From Mesocentrotus franciscanus (Eukaryota > Echinodermata > Echinoidea > Camarodonta > Strongylocentrotidae): DNA of 64,000 nt. The stretch's first letter is position 1. Every line of letters begins with the position of its first letter. Below, piece by piece: positions 37,661 to 50,689 of the stretch. The translations under genes and the position numbers were made by a program. The DNA is taken from the NCBI GenBank assembly GCA_037976565.1, contig CP137671.1, forward strand, positions 10,721,669 through 10,785,668. Reading direction: 5' to 3'. The notes beneath the pieces were generated by a model. The model was not told the origin of the DNA and made no database searches. It was given only the letters and a program-made list of their open reading frames with translations.

Positions 37661-37855
37661 GGGTGAGTATCCAGTGCAAACAAGTTGGTTTGAATAGCGG
37701 AGGGAGCATCGTCTCTGTGGTGTCTTGCTTCACCTTGCTCACTTCTCATCCTGCAGTGATACCCAACTGCCATGTATACGAGGGTCTGTGTTGGAGCAAC
37801 ATCCATTCTGCATCTTTTACTCCATCTTCCTATCACTCCCTTTTGCCAATCTCTG

Positions 37856-37875
37856 TCTCCCCCTCTCTCTCTCTT

Positions 37876-37909
<34 letters not shown>

Positions 37910-37950
37910 TCCCTCTCTCTCTCTCTCTTTCCCTCTCTGTACTCTCCCCT
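37856..37950. repeat. CT microsatellite
   Basis: CTCTCTTT units, imperfect. Confidence 0.9.
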
Positions 37951-39098
37951 TTCTCTCCCAAACCTGAGCATTCTCACATCTTTTCGTCTGTCTGATTCAT
38001 TCTTTATAGGTCTTCCTAAAGTGCTCTTTATATAACCATGGTCTCTATTATATCATCTTAGACGCATATCGGCATCTCTTCTATCCTTCTGTCTGTATGT
38101 CTATCTGTTTCTCCTTTTCTCCTGGATTGAACAATTATCATGTTTTTATAGCTTTTCATGACACTTCTACCCACATCTCTTTACCTCAACTTCTTTTCAT
38201 TGACAAAAAGCTGTTGCCTTGAGCCAGTGGACATTGCGCTGACTATGGTTGCCCGGGTGAAATTTTCTTTCTATATTCAAGGGAATTAAACTAAACGAAA
38301 CAAAAGCAACTCACGCCCCCCATCAACACAAAGCAAACGAAAACAAAACAAAGCATTAGAAAATACGATCATATAGGTATGGAAAGGATAACAATATCCA
38401 AAGCTTTTCATAACCGCGCAGATACATGTTCGTGGCTAGGCTTGCGGTTCTTGCACTTTTTTTTCTACATGTGCCCCGCCTAAATTCATTTATAATCGAT
38501 TTTTGGGGTGGGGAGGGTTTCAACCCTCAGCCCCTTTCTAGAACTGCTACTGACATGCCTGGTATTCACATCTTTCGTCAGCCTGCCTAAATATCTTTCA
38601 CAGAGGACGTTCTTGATGCTATTGTGGTAAGGATCCCTCTAAATGAACTCTCATGCTGATATTTATAAAGATATAAAGGAAGTTGAAATACGCTGTCAAA
38701 AGTAACATTAGAAACAACAGGAAAGGATAACTCTGCATAATTCTAGGGGGTTCAGAAATGCTTAACATAATTGAAGACAATTAATCAAAGAACGAAATAT
38801 TTGAATTTGAAGTTAGGTCAACTTGGGAGATGATCGGGTTTATCTGTATTCTGATCATTTTCTTTCCAGCGACCACAAGATGGCGACATCACTCCCTTTT
38901 CTTTTCTTGTTTGATATCTCGCAAGGTGTATTATGTGGAATATAAATTGTTGCCTGAAATTTTGCCAAGTTCTTATTTAAAAGTATTCAACATTTTTCCT
39001 TGTAACCAGAGTTTTAATGATACATAGAAACCGAATATAGAGTTGAAGGAAGTTAACTTTGTTTTTTTGTTTAGTCTCATCATCGACTACAACAACAA

Positions 39099-39193
39099 CA
39101 AAAACAATTATAATAATAATAATATAATGATAATAATATAACAATAATAATAATAATAATAATGGTAATAATGACAATAATAATAATAATAAC

Positions 39194-39228
<35 letters not shown>

Positions 39229-39346
39229 TGAGAATAATAATAATGATAATGAAAAATAAAATAACAATAATAATAATAATAATGGTAATAATGACAATAA
39301 TAATAATAATATTAATAATAATAATAATAATAATGGTAATAATGAC

Positions 39347-39393
<47 letters not shown>

Positions 39394-39476
39394 TAATAAT
39401 AATAATGATAATGAAAATAATAAATAATAATGATAATAATAATAATGATAATAATAATAATAATAATAACAATAAC

Positions 39477-39527
<51 letters not shown>

Positions 39528-39561
39528 GATAATAATAATAATAATGATAATAATAATGACA

Positions 39562-39593
<32 letters not shown>

Positions 39594-39965
39594 GATAATT
39601 ATAATGATAGTAATAATGATAATAACATAATCATAAAATAGGCCTAATAGTGATAATAAATTTAATAATAATATCAATAATAATAATGATAATAATAATA
39701 TTAATAATGGTAACATGTTTTGGTTTCCCAGGGTAGCCTCACTAATAATAATACTATTCTCCTTGAGGGCCCTGCAATCTTGCTTTTGGCCGAGCTACCA
39801 TGAAAAGGCGCTCAAGCATTCGAGGACTTCCTTCCTACCGGGTACCCATTTACTACACCTGGACGGAGAGTGGACATTTTGGATTAATATTTTGCCAAAG
39901 GACATTAGTGACTCAGCGGGACTCGAACCGCCAGCCATGTGATTCACAGTGATGTATCCACTAGG
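39099..39965 (-). mobile_element. SINE (minus) whose tail is expanded into a 600-bp AAT tract
   Basis: 39728-39965, read on minus, has GGGACTCGAAC-type B-box sequence, TTTGGCAAAATATT and GGTGTAGTAAATGGGTACCC. The (ATT)n tail expected at its 3' end is continuous with 39099-39712, a long AAT/AATG tract. Confidence 0.65.
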
Positions 39966-40789
39966 TCTCGACATCTCTCCTAGATAATTATATAAATGAT
40001 TTGATGTAATGGACGTATGAAGAAATTTAGACCAAAACAACATATTATTGTAGTTGAATGCCTAATGTTTATATGAAAGGTAATGGTTGTTTACATGGTA
40101 GAATTAGAATACATATAAAAACGTTAAGTCCCTTTAATAAAGGACCATTTAATTGCAATCATAGACTAACGACCTTAATGCAAAGTACAAGGTACATGAC
40201 AATAGGCAAATAAGAAATTTACACCGGACTACTTCTCATAGTACAGTCAAACCTGTATTAGATACTATGTCCCTTTTGCAGCCAACATCAAATTCTGTAG
40301 AACTTTGCAGGAATTATGAATATGTCATGTATGTCCTATCTGTGAAATTTAAACGTTAGCAGTGTCCTTATATTCAAATTATGCAAGGAAACCCGTTTAC
40401 TTGCTAGACTTCACTGTCAGACACTATTGAGTGACTGACTGGCTTTTTTCATCTTTGGTAATAACATACATAAAATGAGCTGTAAAGGGTACATGAGCAT
40501 TTGTCTACATCAATAACCCACTTCTTGTAATGGCCAAAATTAAACTGATTGAATCTTTGCGTAGCATAAAACGTATGACCATTCGGTACAATGGTCTGAA
40601 AAATCAGACTATTACTTACTGGCTCTATAGCTCCTAAGTCGATTCGACAACTAATAGTCGTTATTTTCCCACTTAAAGACATTTTCAAGCCCCATTTTTT
40701 AAAGGGAAGTTTTAAATTAGTATTGTCTTACAAATGCCGTTGGAATTTAACCTTTTCATTTTTTTGCCTGCAAATGGGACATAGTACCT

Positions 40790-40940
40790 TTAAAGGCCAC
40801 CTGTCTACAGTGGTCATGTATTTTGTCTCCCTCGAGCAAGAAATGTGTGTTGTAAAACCTGTCTAGAAAGGACACCGGTGTACAGTGGACGTCTTTTCTG
40901 TTTCCCTCGGGTGACCGTCATAGACAGGTTTGAATGTACT
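40790..40940. repeat. Dispersed repeat with CCTGTCTA words
   Basis: AAAACCTGTCTAGAAAGGACAC and CATAGACAGGTTTGAATGTACT. Partly inverted, related to 7366-7400. Confidence 0.45.
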
Positions 40941-41176
40941 TTTAAAATATCTACCAATCTTTACCAACTGATACCAATCTATGCCTAGTGGAGATAGTTG
41001 TATTTTAGAAGAAAAGAAAAAAAAAAATTCGCGATATGAACTTATGTAGAGAGAGTATTTCAGAATTATCATAACAAATCCCGTAGGCTTTCAAACTCCA
41101 AATAAAACGGCGGAAATACAACCGAATGGTTGGATGATAAAATGAATGATGTTGGGAGTAGCAATTAACCTAGATC

Positions 41177-41197
41177 ATGCACGGTGCATCCGTGCAT
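41177..41197. promoter_or_regulatory. Perfect palindrome upstream of the PGRP start
   Basis: ATGCACGG and CCGTGCAT flank a 5-bp centre, about 165 bp before the PGRP ATG. The position suits a promoter element, but no factor is assigned. Confidence 0.3.
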
Positions 41198-41362
41198 GTG
41201 TGTATGGAGATTATGATCACGATTTATGACGACGTTTTATTATCATTCAAAGGTTCGAAGCATTTACGACTCCTTGTTTTGGGTCTTTTAAAAAGATAAC
41301 AAGCGCAGTGACATTTTGGGGCCTATTGTCATTTAGCGTGAAAAATAGAAAAACGTTCGACA

Positions 41363-44300
41363 ATGGCGAACTCACATTTTCCGGTAAGAATAATCACAAT
41401 TTTGTAATTATTTATACTCATTTGAAACATTCATTCGTTATGTTTTCAACAGTTCAATATTAGGTAACAGAGGACATTGCTCTTTTAGAACCTGTGACCC
41501 AAATATCGCCTTCAACGTCCGTTGTCAAAATGGTGTCAGGTCACCCGTGAACCGTTAAGATGATATTTTCTATTTCTTTGACGTAATTTTAGGTTCACCT
41601 TCCCGATGTCGATTACGACGACTACGATATCGAGGACGAGCTAGAGGACGACGTGTTCGACAACCCGTCATACGAACCCGATCTCCAAACCGGCACAGAA
41701 GTCCATGATGAGGTGGAGCAGAATGTTGCGGTTGAACATCCAAATGACATCAACAATGCCGGTGATATTTCCGACGTTGTCCAGCCTTCTAAACCCGAAG
41801 AAACCGTCATCGATGAACGCCGGGGAGAGGTAAGAGTCGGCGATGTCAAGGTCGTGGAGGCGAGCGAGACTTCGGTGGAGAGCTATTCGAACGTGGTCAA
41901 TCGGGAGAACGAATCGCTGAATGACGTCGTCTCTAGGCCTAACGCGGTCGACGTCGAGAGACATGGTTTTTCGTTGACCAGGAAGGACGACGTTGCAGCC
42001 GAAGCACGACGAATACGGGAAAGGGAGCTTACGATATGTGTCTCTATGTTCGTCGTAGTCATTATTTGTCTTGTTCTTGGCCTTGTCATTTTCTTTGCCG
42101 GTAAGTCTTATATTTGTTTCAACCTACAATAAGGATATTCATAACAATGTATTAAATATTGAATACGAAAACAGGGGATGTGTTACGTGAGAGGGGTTTA
42201 TTTCCTCTTGATTTCCATAACGTGCCCCATCCCCGATGAAAAAAAAAAATCCCTGTTTTTCTTTCTCCTCTTTGTATGTCTATTTTTGCTACTAAGATAT
42301 TATAGACACATAAAACACACTTGTATTTGCTTGTCAAAATAGCCGTGCCTCCTAGCAAGAATGCTCTGGCATTGCCTCTTTTGCTTGTTCGATCTTTTGG
42401 ACACTTCGAAATTCGAGATTTGTTTATACCCGTGATCTCTAACAAGAAAATAACCGGAAATAGCTCTATGAACTCCTTCATTGAGAGATGGCGAAATTGA
42501 AAATACATTTCAGCAGTGGTAGAGATGTCAGTAAAATGCCCTGCCTTTAAAAGAGAAGAAGTAAATAATTTCGTTTTCTAATCTTTTTCACTGATTATAC
42601 CCCTTTTTCATGTCTTATTTTTAAATACATATATATCAGTATCAGCGACCAAAAGCCCGTCCTCGACAACAGAAAGTCCTATAACATCAGGTATGGAACT
42701 TAAGAATGTCGCTCAAATTTTGCAACGCTCCACGTCTTCTTCAGGAGCAAAAAAAATACTACTCTTGTATGAAAATTGCAGAAGCGTGGCATTCCACCGA
42801 ACTGCTCTATTATATCGATGTAGCATGCACATTTCGTCTTTGAGATTTAATTTGTATGAAGGAAATCCGAAATTCCTCGTATAAAATTATACTCAAGTTC
42901 ACGATGTCAATGAACACTATCATTTCTTAAGTCTAACTAAAAACTTCTAAGAACAAAGAGGCCAGCCCCGTCAATAACTCAATATTGTACCCATACAGTT
43001 CAGAAAACCTTTGAACTCAATCGGACTTGATTTTCTTGGTCTGATTAATAAATTTTTAAGTTGTAAATTCATAAACCGTTCAGAGTGCCAATATTCAACA
43101 TATTCAAGGTCTATATTTGTTTAAATTATGAATGAACTAATACACGTCCCTAGTGACAAACTTATATTTTTTTTTATTTACAATAATCTATTCACTTGTA
43201 ATTGTATATTTTCGTAAAAATAGCTCATCATGAAGCAAAAGTAGGTAATTGTGTTTTTTGTTTCTCCCCCCACCCCCACCAATCTCATTTCTCTCTTATC
43301 TGTCCATATTGCAGTGCGACCAACGGAATGCCCCCGTATCGTCAGTCGGGGGGAGTGGGGCGCACGGACTGCCGAAGAGACGGAGCCCCTCTCCGTCCCG
43401 ACCCCTTACCTGGTCGTTCATCACACAGCCACAAGTGAATGCAGCAATACCGAAGACTGTGTGAACGCGGTCCGAGGGATTCAGGTGAGTCTCTATGCGC
43501 GATGCACACGAGGCGTCATTTACCTGACGTAGGAATGCGTCATTTGACTGACGTATGACTTCGTAAAGCCAATTTGTTATCGTAGGATGGCAAGTGAAGG
43601 TCTATGCAACGAATTATTGACCATGCTCTTTTTAAATGAATACGTATATTTAGATATCAATGTTGGTAGTACAGATGAGATTTAGGATTGGGGTTATAGT
43701 TTGTGGTTAGGGCTCGGTTAATATTTAGGGTATAGGGTTAAGATTAGGATTAGGGTTAAGATTGGCTTTAGGATTAATACTGGGCCTCCGAGTTTTACTA
43801 ACAAGAAAAGACTAACATTGCAACGTACGCGGTATAAATATTGAAATGCGATGAGAATGAATAATAGAAATGTGTTTCACAGAAGTGGTCCGGAAATCAG
43901 TTTATATCTGGAGTGATTTAATAACCATTATTGTTAAATGAAAGAACTGTAATTAAACGAAGAATATGTCATACCCATACAAAACGACAGAGGCGTAGCG
44001 TGGGTCCACCCATTGAGGGGGAATTGGCACGATGGGGGGCGCCCGTCCTACTCGGAAATAGACACACGAATTTACAAGGCAACCGGTTAAGGGTGCGGGA
44101 GATGGGCCAGTCATCTTCTGCAAGGCGTACACGTTCTCTTCTCATTACAGAATTATCACATGGACACCAATGGCTGGTGGGACATCGGCTATAACTTCCT
44201 AATCGGCGGGGACGGTCTCGTGTACGAGGGTCGTGGATGGGACGTTAAAGGGGCTCACGCCAGAGAATACAACTCATACTCTATCGGTCAGTGAATGCGC

Positions 44301-46905
44301 CATTTCGAAATAGAAAATATCACTTATGAAATTAAAGTTTTATGGATTCATATGTGTACGTTGAATGCGATTGTACATTCATAACAAGAGTCGAAATATC
44401 GAGAAAAAAAAAAGAATGGATAGATTAGATAGATTGATAGATTAGAAAGATAGATAGATAATTAAGATAAATAGATAGATAGATAGATAGATTAGAAAGA
44501 TAGATAGATATATAGATATATAGATTAGAAAGATAGATAGATAGATAGATATAAAAATACTTTTAAAAAAATGGCTAACGATTTGAACTGACAGCCTGTC
44601 AAGAATTGCGCAAAATAATGTAGCGTAGAGTTTTAAAAATACATGTATATATACGAATATATTTTGGCGTTAATGTTTACAATTAATGATACGTGCCGTA
44701 AAAACAAAAACAACAACAGCAAAAAACAACAGCAACAAGAACTCGTATTAGAGCGCCATCAACGGTGCAATGGTCATCCAATTAATTACGATGTCAAAAT
44801 TAGAATTCCATATTTCCATGGTTACGTAAATTTTTCGACAGGTCTGGCCATGATAGGGGACTACTCCAGCAAACTACCTACGAGTGTCATGTTGGATCAA
44901 CTCGACTGGTTTATTGATTGTTTGTTGATCAGGTGAGAATCGGCATGATGTTGATGTCGATTTATTGATTGATTAGTTGATTTATTGATTGATTGCCTGA
45001 TTGGCTAAATGAGAATCAAACAGAATAACGATGTCGCTATTGCTAAGAGCTACAGATGAGTTTTATTTTAGTGATTGCTTGATTGGGTAATTTAGATTCA
45101 AAGAGAATATGGTGTCGCTATTGGTTGATGAATGGTCACTTAATCTTCGAATTGATTGCTTGTATGTATTGTTTGTTTGTTTTATTGTTAGTTGATTGGT
45201 TAGTTCACAGTGATTAATTCATCACCTGCTTGATCGATTGGTTGATTCCTTGCTTAACTGAGATAATAATTGGTCCATAGATTGATTGATTGATTAGTTA
45301 GTCTTTGGATTTATTAATATATTTGTTGACTGATGGATTGATGAATTGATGGACAGTTGGATTAATAGATTGAAAAGCTGGTTGGCTAATGGATTTATTA
45401 ATTGGTTGATTGCCTGGTCGCTTGCTTTTATGGTTAGTTGATCAATTAAATGTTTTGTTATTGAAAGTTTGTAATCGCAACTACTCTCGAACTATCAACC
45501 AGTAATGCCTGAGTCACACCTTTGCGTATTTTGCTTGCGTATTGCTGCGTTTCTATGGCAAGCCGTTTTAAGATTTATTCCTATTTCTTGATATCAAGAA
45601 ATGAATTCTTGATATCAAGAAATGATTTTCTGTTGTAAAGCAATGGTAATTCTTGACATGAAGAATTCATTTCTTGATATCAAGAAATAGGAATAAATCT
45701 TAAAACGGCTTGCCATAGAAACGCAGCAATACGCAAGCCAAATACGCAAAGGTGTGACTCAGGCATACCAATTTCAAAAGTCTTGTATGTCACCTATATC
45801 AAATGTGTGAACATGACAATGAGGTATTACGTAATCCGAGCATTTCTATGGGATGTAGAATAGGGTATTGAAAATTCCCTTTTTTAAATTAAAAGCTCGA
45901 TTGGTTAGTCAGTCAATTTATAGGGCAACCTTGGGTTTAATCTTACTGATTAATTGATTCATCAAGTGACTGATTGGTTGATAAAGAGATGTTTAATTCA
46001 GATTGGATGCTACAAAACTTGTGAATGGTAGTCAATGTATCGTTTAATAACTGAACAATAATATCAAGCGGGGATTCAATAAAAGGAGAAACTTTAAAAT
46101 GAGAAACTTACCTTAGGTTTATTTAAAGTGTTCATTATCATTTTACGCTTGTGTCTACCACATCACCCCACTTTCTCTCAGAACCCCCCATCCCCTCCTC
46201 TCTCTCTCTCTCTCTCTCTCTGTCTCTTTCCCTCTTCCTCTCCCCCTCTCTGCCATCATATGATTTTTTACATTTTGGAATTAATGTAGAGCCAAATTGG
46301 ATCCGTGCTACACCCTCTACGGCCATCGTCAAGCAGTTCCCACTTCGTGTCCTGGGGAAACATTTTACGAGTATATACGAGACTATGATCATTGGGTAAA
46401 AATATATAATTTTAATGATTTCCTATTTAAAGAACTGATTAACGTTTTTTAGTTTAAAGGGGGTGGGGAGAAATAAAATAAAATTGAAATCGTGTATTGT
46501 TGATTGCCTGAAGGAACATATTATAATAAAGATTATAGTGTTTAATGGTATCTGTAACATTATTTTTGTTACTATTACCGCAATGGGATTAGTAAGTGGA
46601 AACGAATATGTAGTATTGAATGATGTGGAAAAGATTCGAATCCAAGCCCGGTACTAATGTCATTTGGACAGAGATTATTCCACATTTGCCACTCTCTATC
46701 CAGGTGTAAATGGGTACCTGGCAACTTCTGGGGTAATAATAATTGCAGGGCGCCCTCAGAAAGAAACAGCATTGATGCCGATGAGGCTTTCCTGGGTAAA
46801 CAAAATTATCATCATAACTACTAATTGTTCTTTCTTTTTGTCTTTCAGCGGTTTACTAACGGCTCGATAGGCAACCCCAATCCTTTACCACCGTGTGACC
46901 GTTAA
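41363..46905 (+). CDS. PGRP: Type II transmembrane peptidoglycan recognition protein, predicted zinc amidase
   Basis: Eight exons: 41363-41383, 41593-42100, 42640-42690, 43315-43484, 44151-44286, 44842-44932, 46290-46395, 46849-46905; phases 0,1,1,0,1,2,0; 379 residues. Residues 1-151 form an acidic cytoplasmic region with NPSY (31-34), an NPxY-type sorting or PTB motif. The membrane segment is about 155-176 with RRIRERE on its inner side, so type II topology is predicted. A short Ser/Thr stalk precedes the PGRP domain (about 197-375): [31 protein letters not shown] and TSCPG. Zinc ligands His229, His338 and Cys346 plus Tyr264 and Thr344 are all present, as in PGRPs that cleave the lactyl-amide bond between MurNAc and L-Ala. 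Cys236/Cys242 match the conserved PGRP disulfide. I see no RHIM-like motif in the tail. The gene is head-to-head with gene 3. Confidence 0.93.
43680..43790 (+). repeat. Interstitial telomere-like repeats in PGRP intron 4
   Basis: Degenerate TTAGGG units, for example TTAAGATTAGGATTAGGG, in the intron between exons 4 and 5. Confidence 0.65.
44411..45480. repeat. GATA and TTGATTGA tracts in PGRP introns
   Basis: 44411-44552 is GATA-rich (intron 5). 44941-45480 is diffuse TTGATTGATT-type sequence (intron 6). Confidence 0.75.
45506..45766. mobile_element. Large near-perfect hairpin MITE in PGRP intron 6
   Basis: Arms of about 110 bp begin ATGCCTGAGTCACACCTTTG and end with its inverse CAAAGGTGTGACTCAGGCAT. 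AAACGGCTTGCCATAGAAACGC pairs with its inverse near 45545-45570, and TTCTTGATATCAAGAAAT words lie towards the centre. Confidence 0.9.
46197..46251. repeat. CT microsatellite before PGRP exon 7
   Basis: CTCTCTCT followed by CCCTCT units, within 40 bp of the acceptor region. Confidence 0.85.
46615..46812 (+). mobile_element. SINE fragment in PGRP intron 7
   Basis: GATTCGAATCCAAGCCCGGTACTAATGTCATTTGG, then TTTGCCACTCTCTATCCAGGTGTAAATGGGTACCTGG. It ends 36 bp before the last PGRP exon. Confidence 0.65.
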
Positions 46906-47204
46906 ACACCGGGCATCTTCGAACAACGTCAAAGTTACCTCGGACAAATTCGTCACCCTTCGGAAATTTTCAACAAGGATTCGGAAAAAGTCGCCTCCAA
47001 GCATATTCAAAATAATCATAAAGATGTAGAAAACAGATTACAGTGGGAACGTTGAATCGCTGTCAATATATATTTTGTACATACAGTATATGCAATTTAT
47101 TGATAGAGACATCTACATTTGAACTTATATTCCTTTATTATTATATACTTCAATTCAGTTTAACGCTTGTTGTTCTATGTTTATAGTTGTAAATAATTGT
47201 TATT

Positions 47205-47423
47205 AATAAAAATGTAAGAAGACAGTTAAATTACGTAACTTAAGGAAACGAAACGAGCAATAATCAAACGAGAATCAATATTATGTATGACAATTATTTT
47301 GTCATCACCAAAATGTATCCATGTTTTGTATCATATTTCTGTTCTTTGTAAGCTAGGTCTGAGTTTTTATTTTACATGTGAGTGAAACAAATATCCACGT
47401 TGAACGTAAATTGGACAAATAAA
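47205..47423 (+). promoter_or_regulatory. Candidate polyadenylation signals of the PGRP gene
   Basis: AATAAA occurs at 47205-47210 and again at 47418-47423. The second is followed about 40 bp later by a GT-rich stretch (near 47460-47470), as expected for a 3' processing site. The 3' UTR would then be about 0.5 kb. Confidence 0.5.
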
Positions 47424-49262
47424 TACATTTACCTTGGTTTCCAAAATGTGAATTTAAGTGGGTGTGTGTTCTGCATGCGCATTTGAAAGGATAATGATGT
47501 ACCTCGTTTGAAGTTCATCTCTCTTAATCTTATCATGGATAATGAGATATATCTTAACAATAAGATAGTCAGACATGGCGGACATTATTAAATGAATAAA
47601 TAGAAATAACAAGAATATTAAAAAATATTCTGCGGAATAAAAAAACCCTCTCTCTTTGGACCTAATATTTCTGATCGTCAGTTATTATTATTATTTTTTT
47701 GCCGTCTTTCGTCGGCTGTCAAAGAGTTATAAAGTTGATAAAAGTATAAACATTTTGGATGGGGGTGTACCGTAAAGAGAGAGAGGGGGGCTGATATTTA
47801 CATGAATTTAAGTTTGTTACTTTCCGCTAAAATATAGAAACAGGAGTGAGAACATTTGTCTCCCTATGTTTGTGGATGTATGAATAAATGAATGTATGAA
47901 TAAATGAATAAGTAAATTCATAAGTGGATGAATAATATAACAAACAAATAAATATATACATAAATGAATAATGGTTGTGAGCTAATAAAGCAATAAAGTA
48001 ATACTCACCCCACTCCCAATCTAGACAAAATTACACATAGTGAATAGAACAAAGAAAGCCGATATTGAAATGACGTTTAGTCTTTTAATTGATAGAAAAC
48101 ACAAGCCCTGCGTTGCAAAAGCCGCACCCGACACTTCCGACTGTTTTAATCACAAGGGCGTGTAATTTGCGCTTGAATTGCATCACCGCTTCTTGTTTTT
48201 GACATGCGAAGCGCGTGCAAGGCCTTGCACTTTTTTAAGCGCGTGCGTTCTCAGAAAGCTAGTCGTACCGCGGTACACTGATTTTCAAATCACGATCGTT
48301 CCGCGGTACAGTAACTGTTATGGGCATCATCATTAATACAGATTAATAAAGTAGTGAGATAGAAATGAAACTCAGCAGCAGTGATGCATAACCAAACTTT
48401 TTTTTTTTTAATTATGAGCATTATACCCGTTATGCAGGAACTTGTTGCTTTGTTTTGCTTTGATAAATCTCAGGCAGAAACGATGTTATTGGATGCTTTA
48501 ATATTGCGACAAATGGTGCATGAGTTCAGCCATCTAGCTAATGATACAGAAAGCGATGACATCCGGAGGAGAGGGCGGCACAAGTTTTGCTCTGTGAACG
48601 AAATGCGAATTGCCATCGATCATAGTCTATTATCATTTTCCCTCTCTTTCTTTCGTTTTTTCTCCCCACCCCCTCTTTTTCATGTTTCAATTTGGGGGAA
48701 TCGAGGCACGTGCTCCCGTAAAGATTGGCGTGAGGGGCGGGGCAGGGGGCTTGGGGGCCTTGGGGCTACAGCGCCCGAAAATTTTCCCCGTATATGATCA
48801 TATTCGCGCAGAGAGGTGTCCGAAACTGCTCTTTTCGGGGCTGGAGTGACGCTAGGCCGCAATCATTCACTGTACACCAAGCCGGTGCTATATCTCAACA
48901 TACAGCTGTTCCACTAAAAAAAAATCGAGGTTTTCGCAAAAACATATGACACAATTCTTTATAAAACCTTTATTTTGCCATTTTTAATGAGACCAACTGT
49001 CCATCCCAAGCTGTTTAAGAACTCTGTGGATGTCTTTTCTTTTAATCCCTTCTCACGATTTAAACAAAAACAAGAAAATGTAAGGTTTCTTCAATACATA
49101 TCGTTGAAGAAAACGCCAAAGGAATAACTTGAGAATCACTGTAGGGTTTCATTCGTTATCTCGGAGGAAATCATGCAATGGTTGATATACAAAAAGAAGC
49201 CATACACAAACATGGGATGAAGGAATTAGAGACAATTTGGCTGTAAACAAAAGGCAAAATGA
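47424..49262. other. Gene-free stretch; small inverted repeat at 48266-48310
   Basis: AGTCGTACCGCGGTAC and its near-inverse CGTTCCGCGGTAC flank a short spacer. An open frame at 48381-48797 has no recognisable domain. Confidence 0.4.
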
Positions 49263-49565
49263 TCGTTGTTTAAGCAGATGTGTCGCGGTCGAGTGGATAT
49301 GTCCCCGGGCTGTGAATCACAAGGTCCGCGGTTCGAGTCCCGCCGCGGTACTAATGTCCTTTGGCAAGACAGTAATCTACGTTTGCCACACTCGACCCAG
49401 AGTAAATGGGTACCTGGCAGGAATTGATTCATTGAAATGCTAGAGCACCGTAATGGCAGCCATTTTAATTAAAGCCGGTGTAATAATTTCCATCGCTCTT
49501 TGGACGCGCGTAGAGACGATATAATGTGATATGCGCTATACAAAAACCGAATATTATTATTATTA
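49263..49565 (+). mobile_element. Best-preserved tRNA-derived SINE with ATT tail
   Basis: GTCGAGTGGATATGTCCCC (A-box region), GGTTCGAGTCCCGCCGCGG (B-box), then TTTGGCAAGACAGTAATCTACGTTTGCCACACTCGACCCAG, and an ATTATTATT tail at 49551-49567. Confidence 0.8.
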
Positions 49566-49567
49566 TT

Positions 49568-50685
49568 ATGTATATTATAATAGGAATTATTATAATAATA
49601 ATAAGAAGATCTGTTAAGATAATATTTGCGTTGCTTAAATTAAAGTGCCCTATTGCTGTCCTCCTCCGTTTTTTATTCTTGTTCGATTCTCATTGGCCAA
49701 AGCTCTCGTACAATTATGTTATTTCTTTTTTATTCTTCTTCTTCTTTTTCTTCTTCTTCGTGTTCTTCTCGCTCCATACTAAACTTGACTTTTGATTTGT
49801 TTTTTATAATTATGGTAGGCTTACTGTAATTTTCCCTTCTGAAAACCGAAGGACTATAGAATAGTAAACTATAAAGTTGATAGTCCGATAAAAGCATAAT
49901 AATCAATTTAATTTCCAACTATAACCAATGAATACGACATGTCCTCACTCGTGTGATAAACAAAGAGAGCATTTCCATTCAACTTGTGAAGAGACGTGTA
50001 TACAATGAAAGGTTAAGCTATTGATTATTCAATAAAGCCGTGTAACTGTTTGCCGTTAACCTATTCTTAAAATAGTATTGGAACGTTAGCGAGGGCGAAC
50101 GCTCTATGGACTCTCTTTTGGTTGCAAAGACGCTATGAATTGACGCCATATCTTTTCTTTGTTTATGCTTTCATATATATTTTCTACCACATCTAATTTC
50201 CCAAGAATGTTACAGAGGCATATGGCTTCAACACTCACCAGATATGAAGGAAATGGGCCTTTTTTACCATATCGAGAATGCCATATAAAAAATAAAAAAG
50301 TCGGGCTAAGTGATTCGATTGTTACGACGTACGGCGGTGCGTGCGTATGCTACGTTGTGGTGTCACGAACGCCTTCCCTCATTTGCAAATGAAAGCGTGA
50401 GAATTATGAATTCCACAATAGCACGGCGGTAAGGATATCGACTAAATCATTGAGAGGGCTTGCAGTATAGATTTATATATTATATGCCCTCTCATCTAAT
50501 AAAACCACATTGATCAAGTGACTACAAGTACGAATTACTGTTGTCGCTCCTGGATGGGGGAATAGAAAGGACTCGGCGAGCACGTATAGTTTCAGATGCG
50601 AAGCTCATTGCCATGGTAACTGGTTATTTTATGTATCATTCACTGCCGCTGGAATACTACGTAAGGTAGCAGAGCAGACGCCACG
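49568..50685. other. Gene-free stretch
   Basis: A TTC-rich patch near 49733. Nothing else recognised. Confidence 0.4.
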
Positions 50686-50689
50686 CGAA

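Noticed and set aside
39080..39716. Several frames of 130-160 codons rich in Ile, Asn or Leu
   Set aside because: They are in the AAT tract; low-complexity artefacts.
48381..48797. 138-codon plus frame
   Set aside because: No domain, ends in pyrimidine-rich low-complexity sequence, no splice or promoter context.
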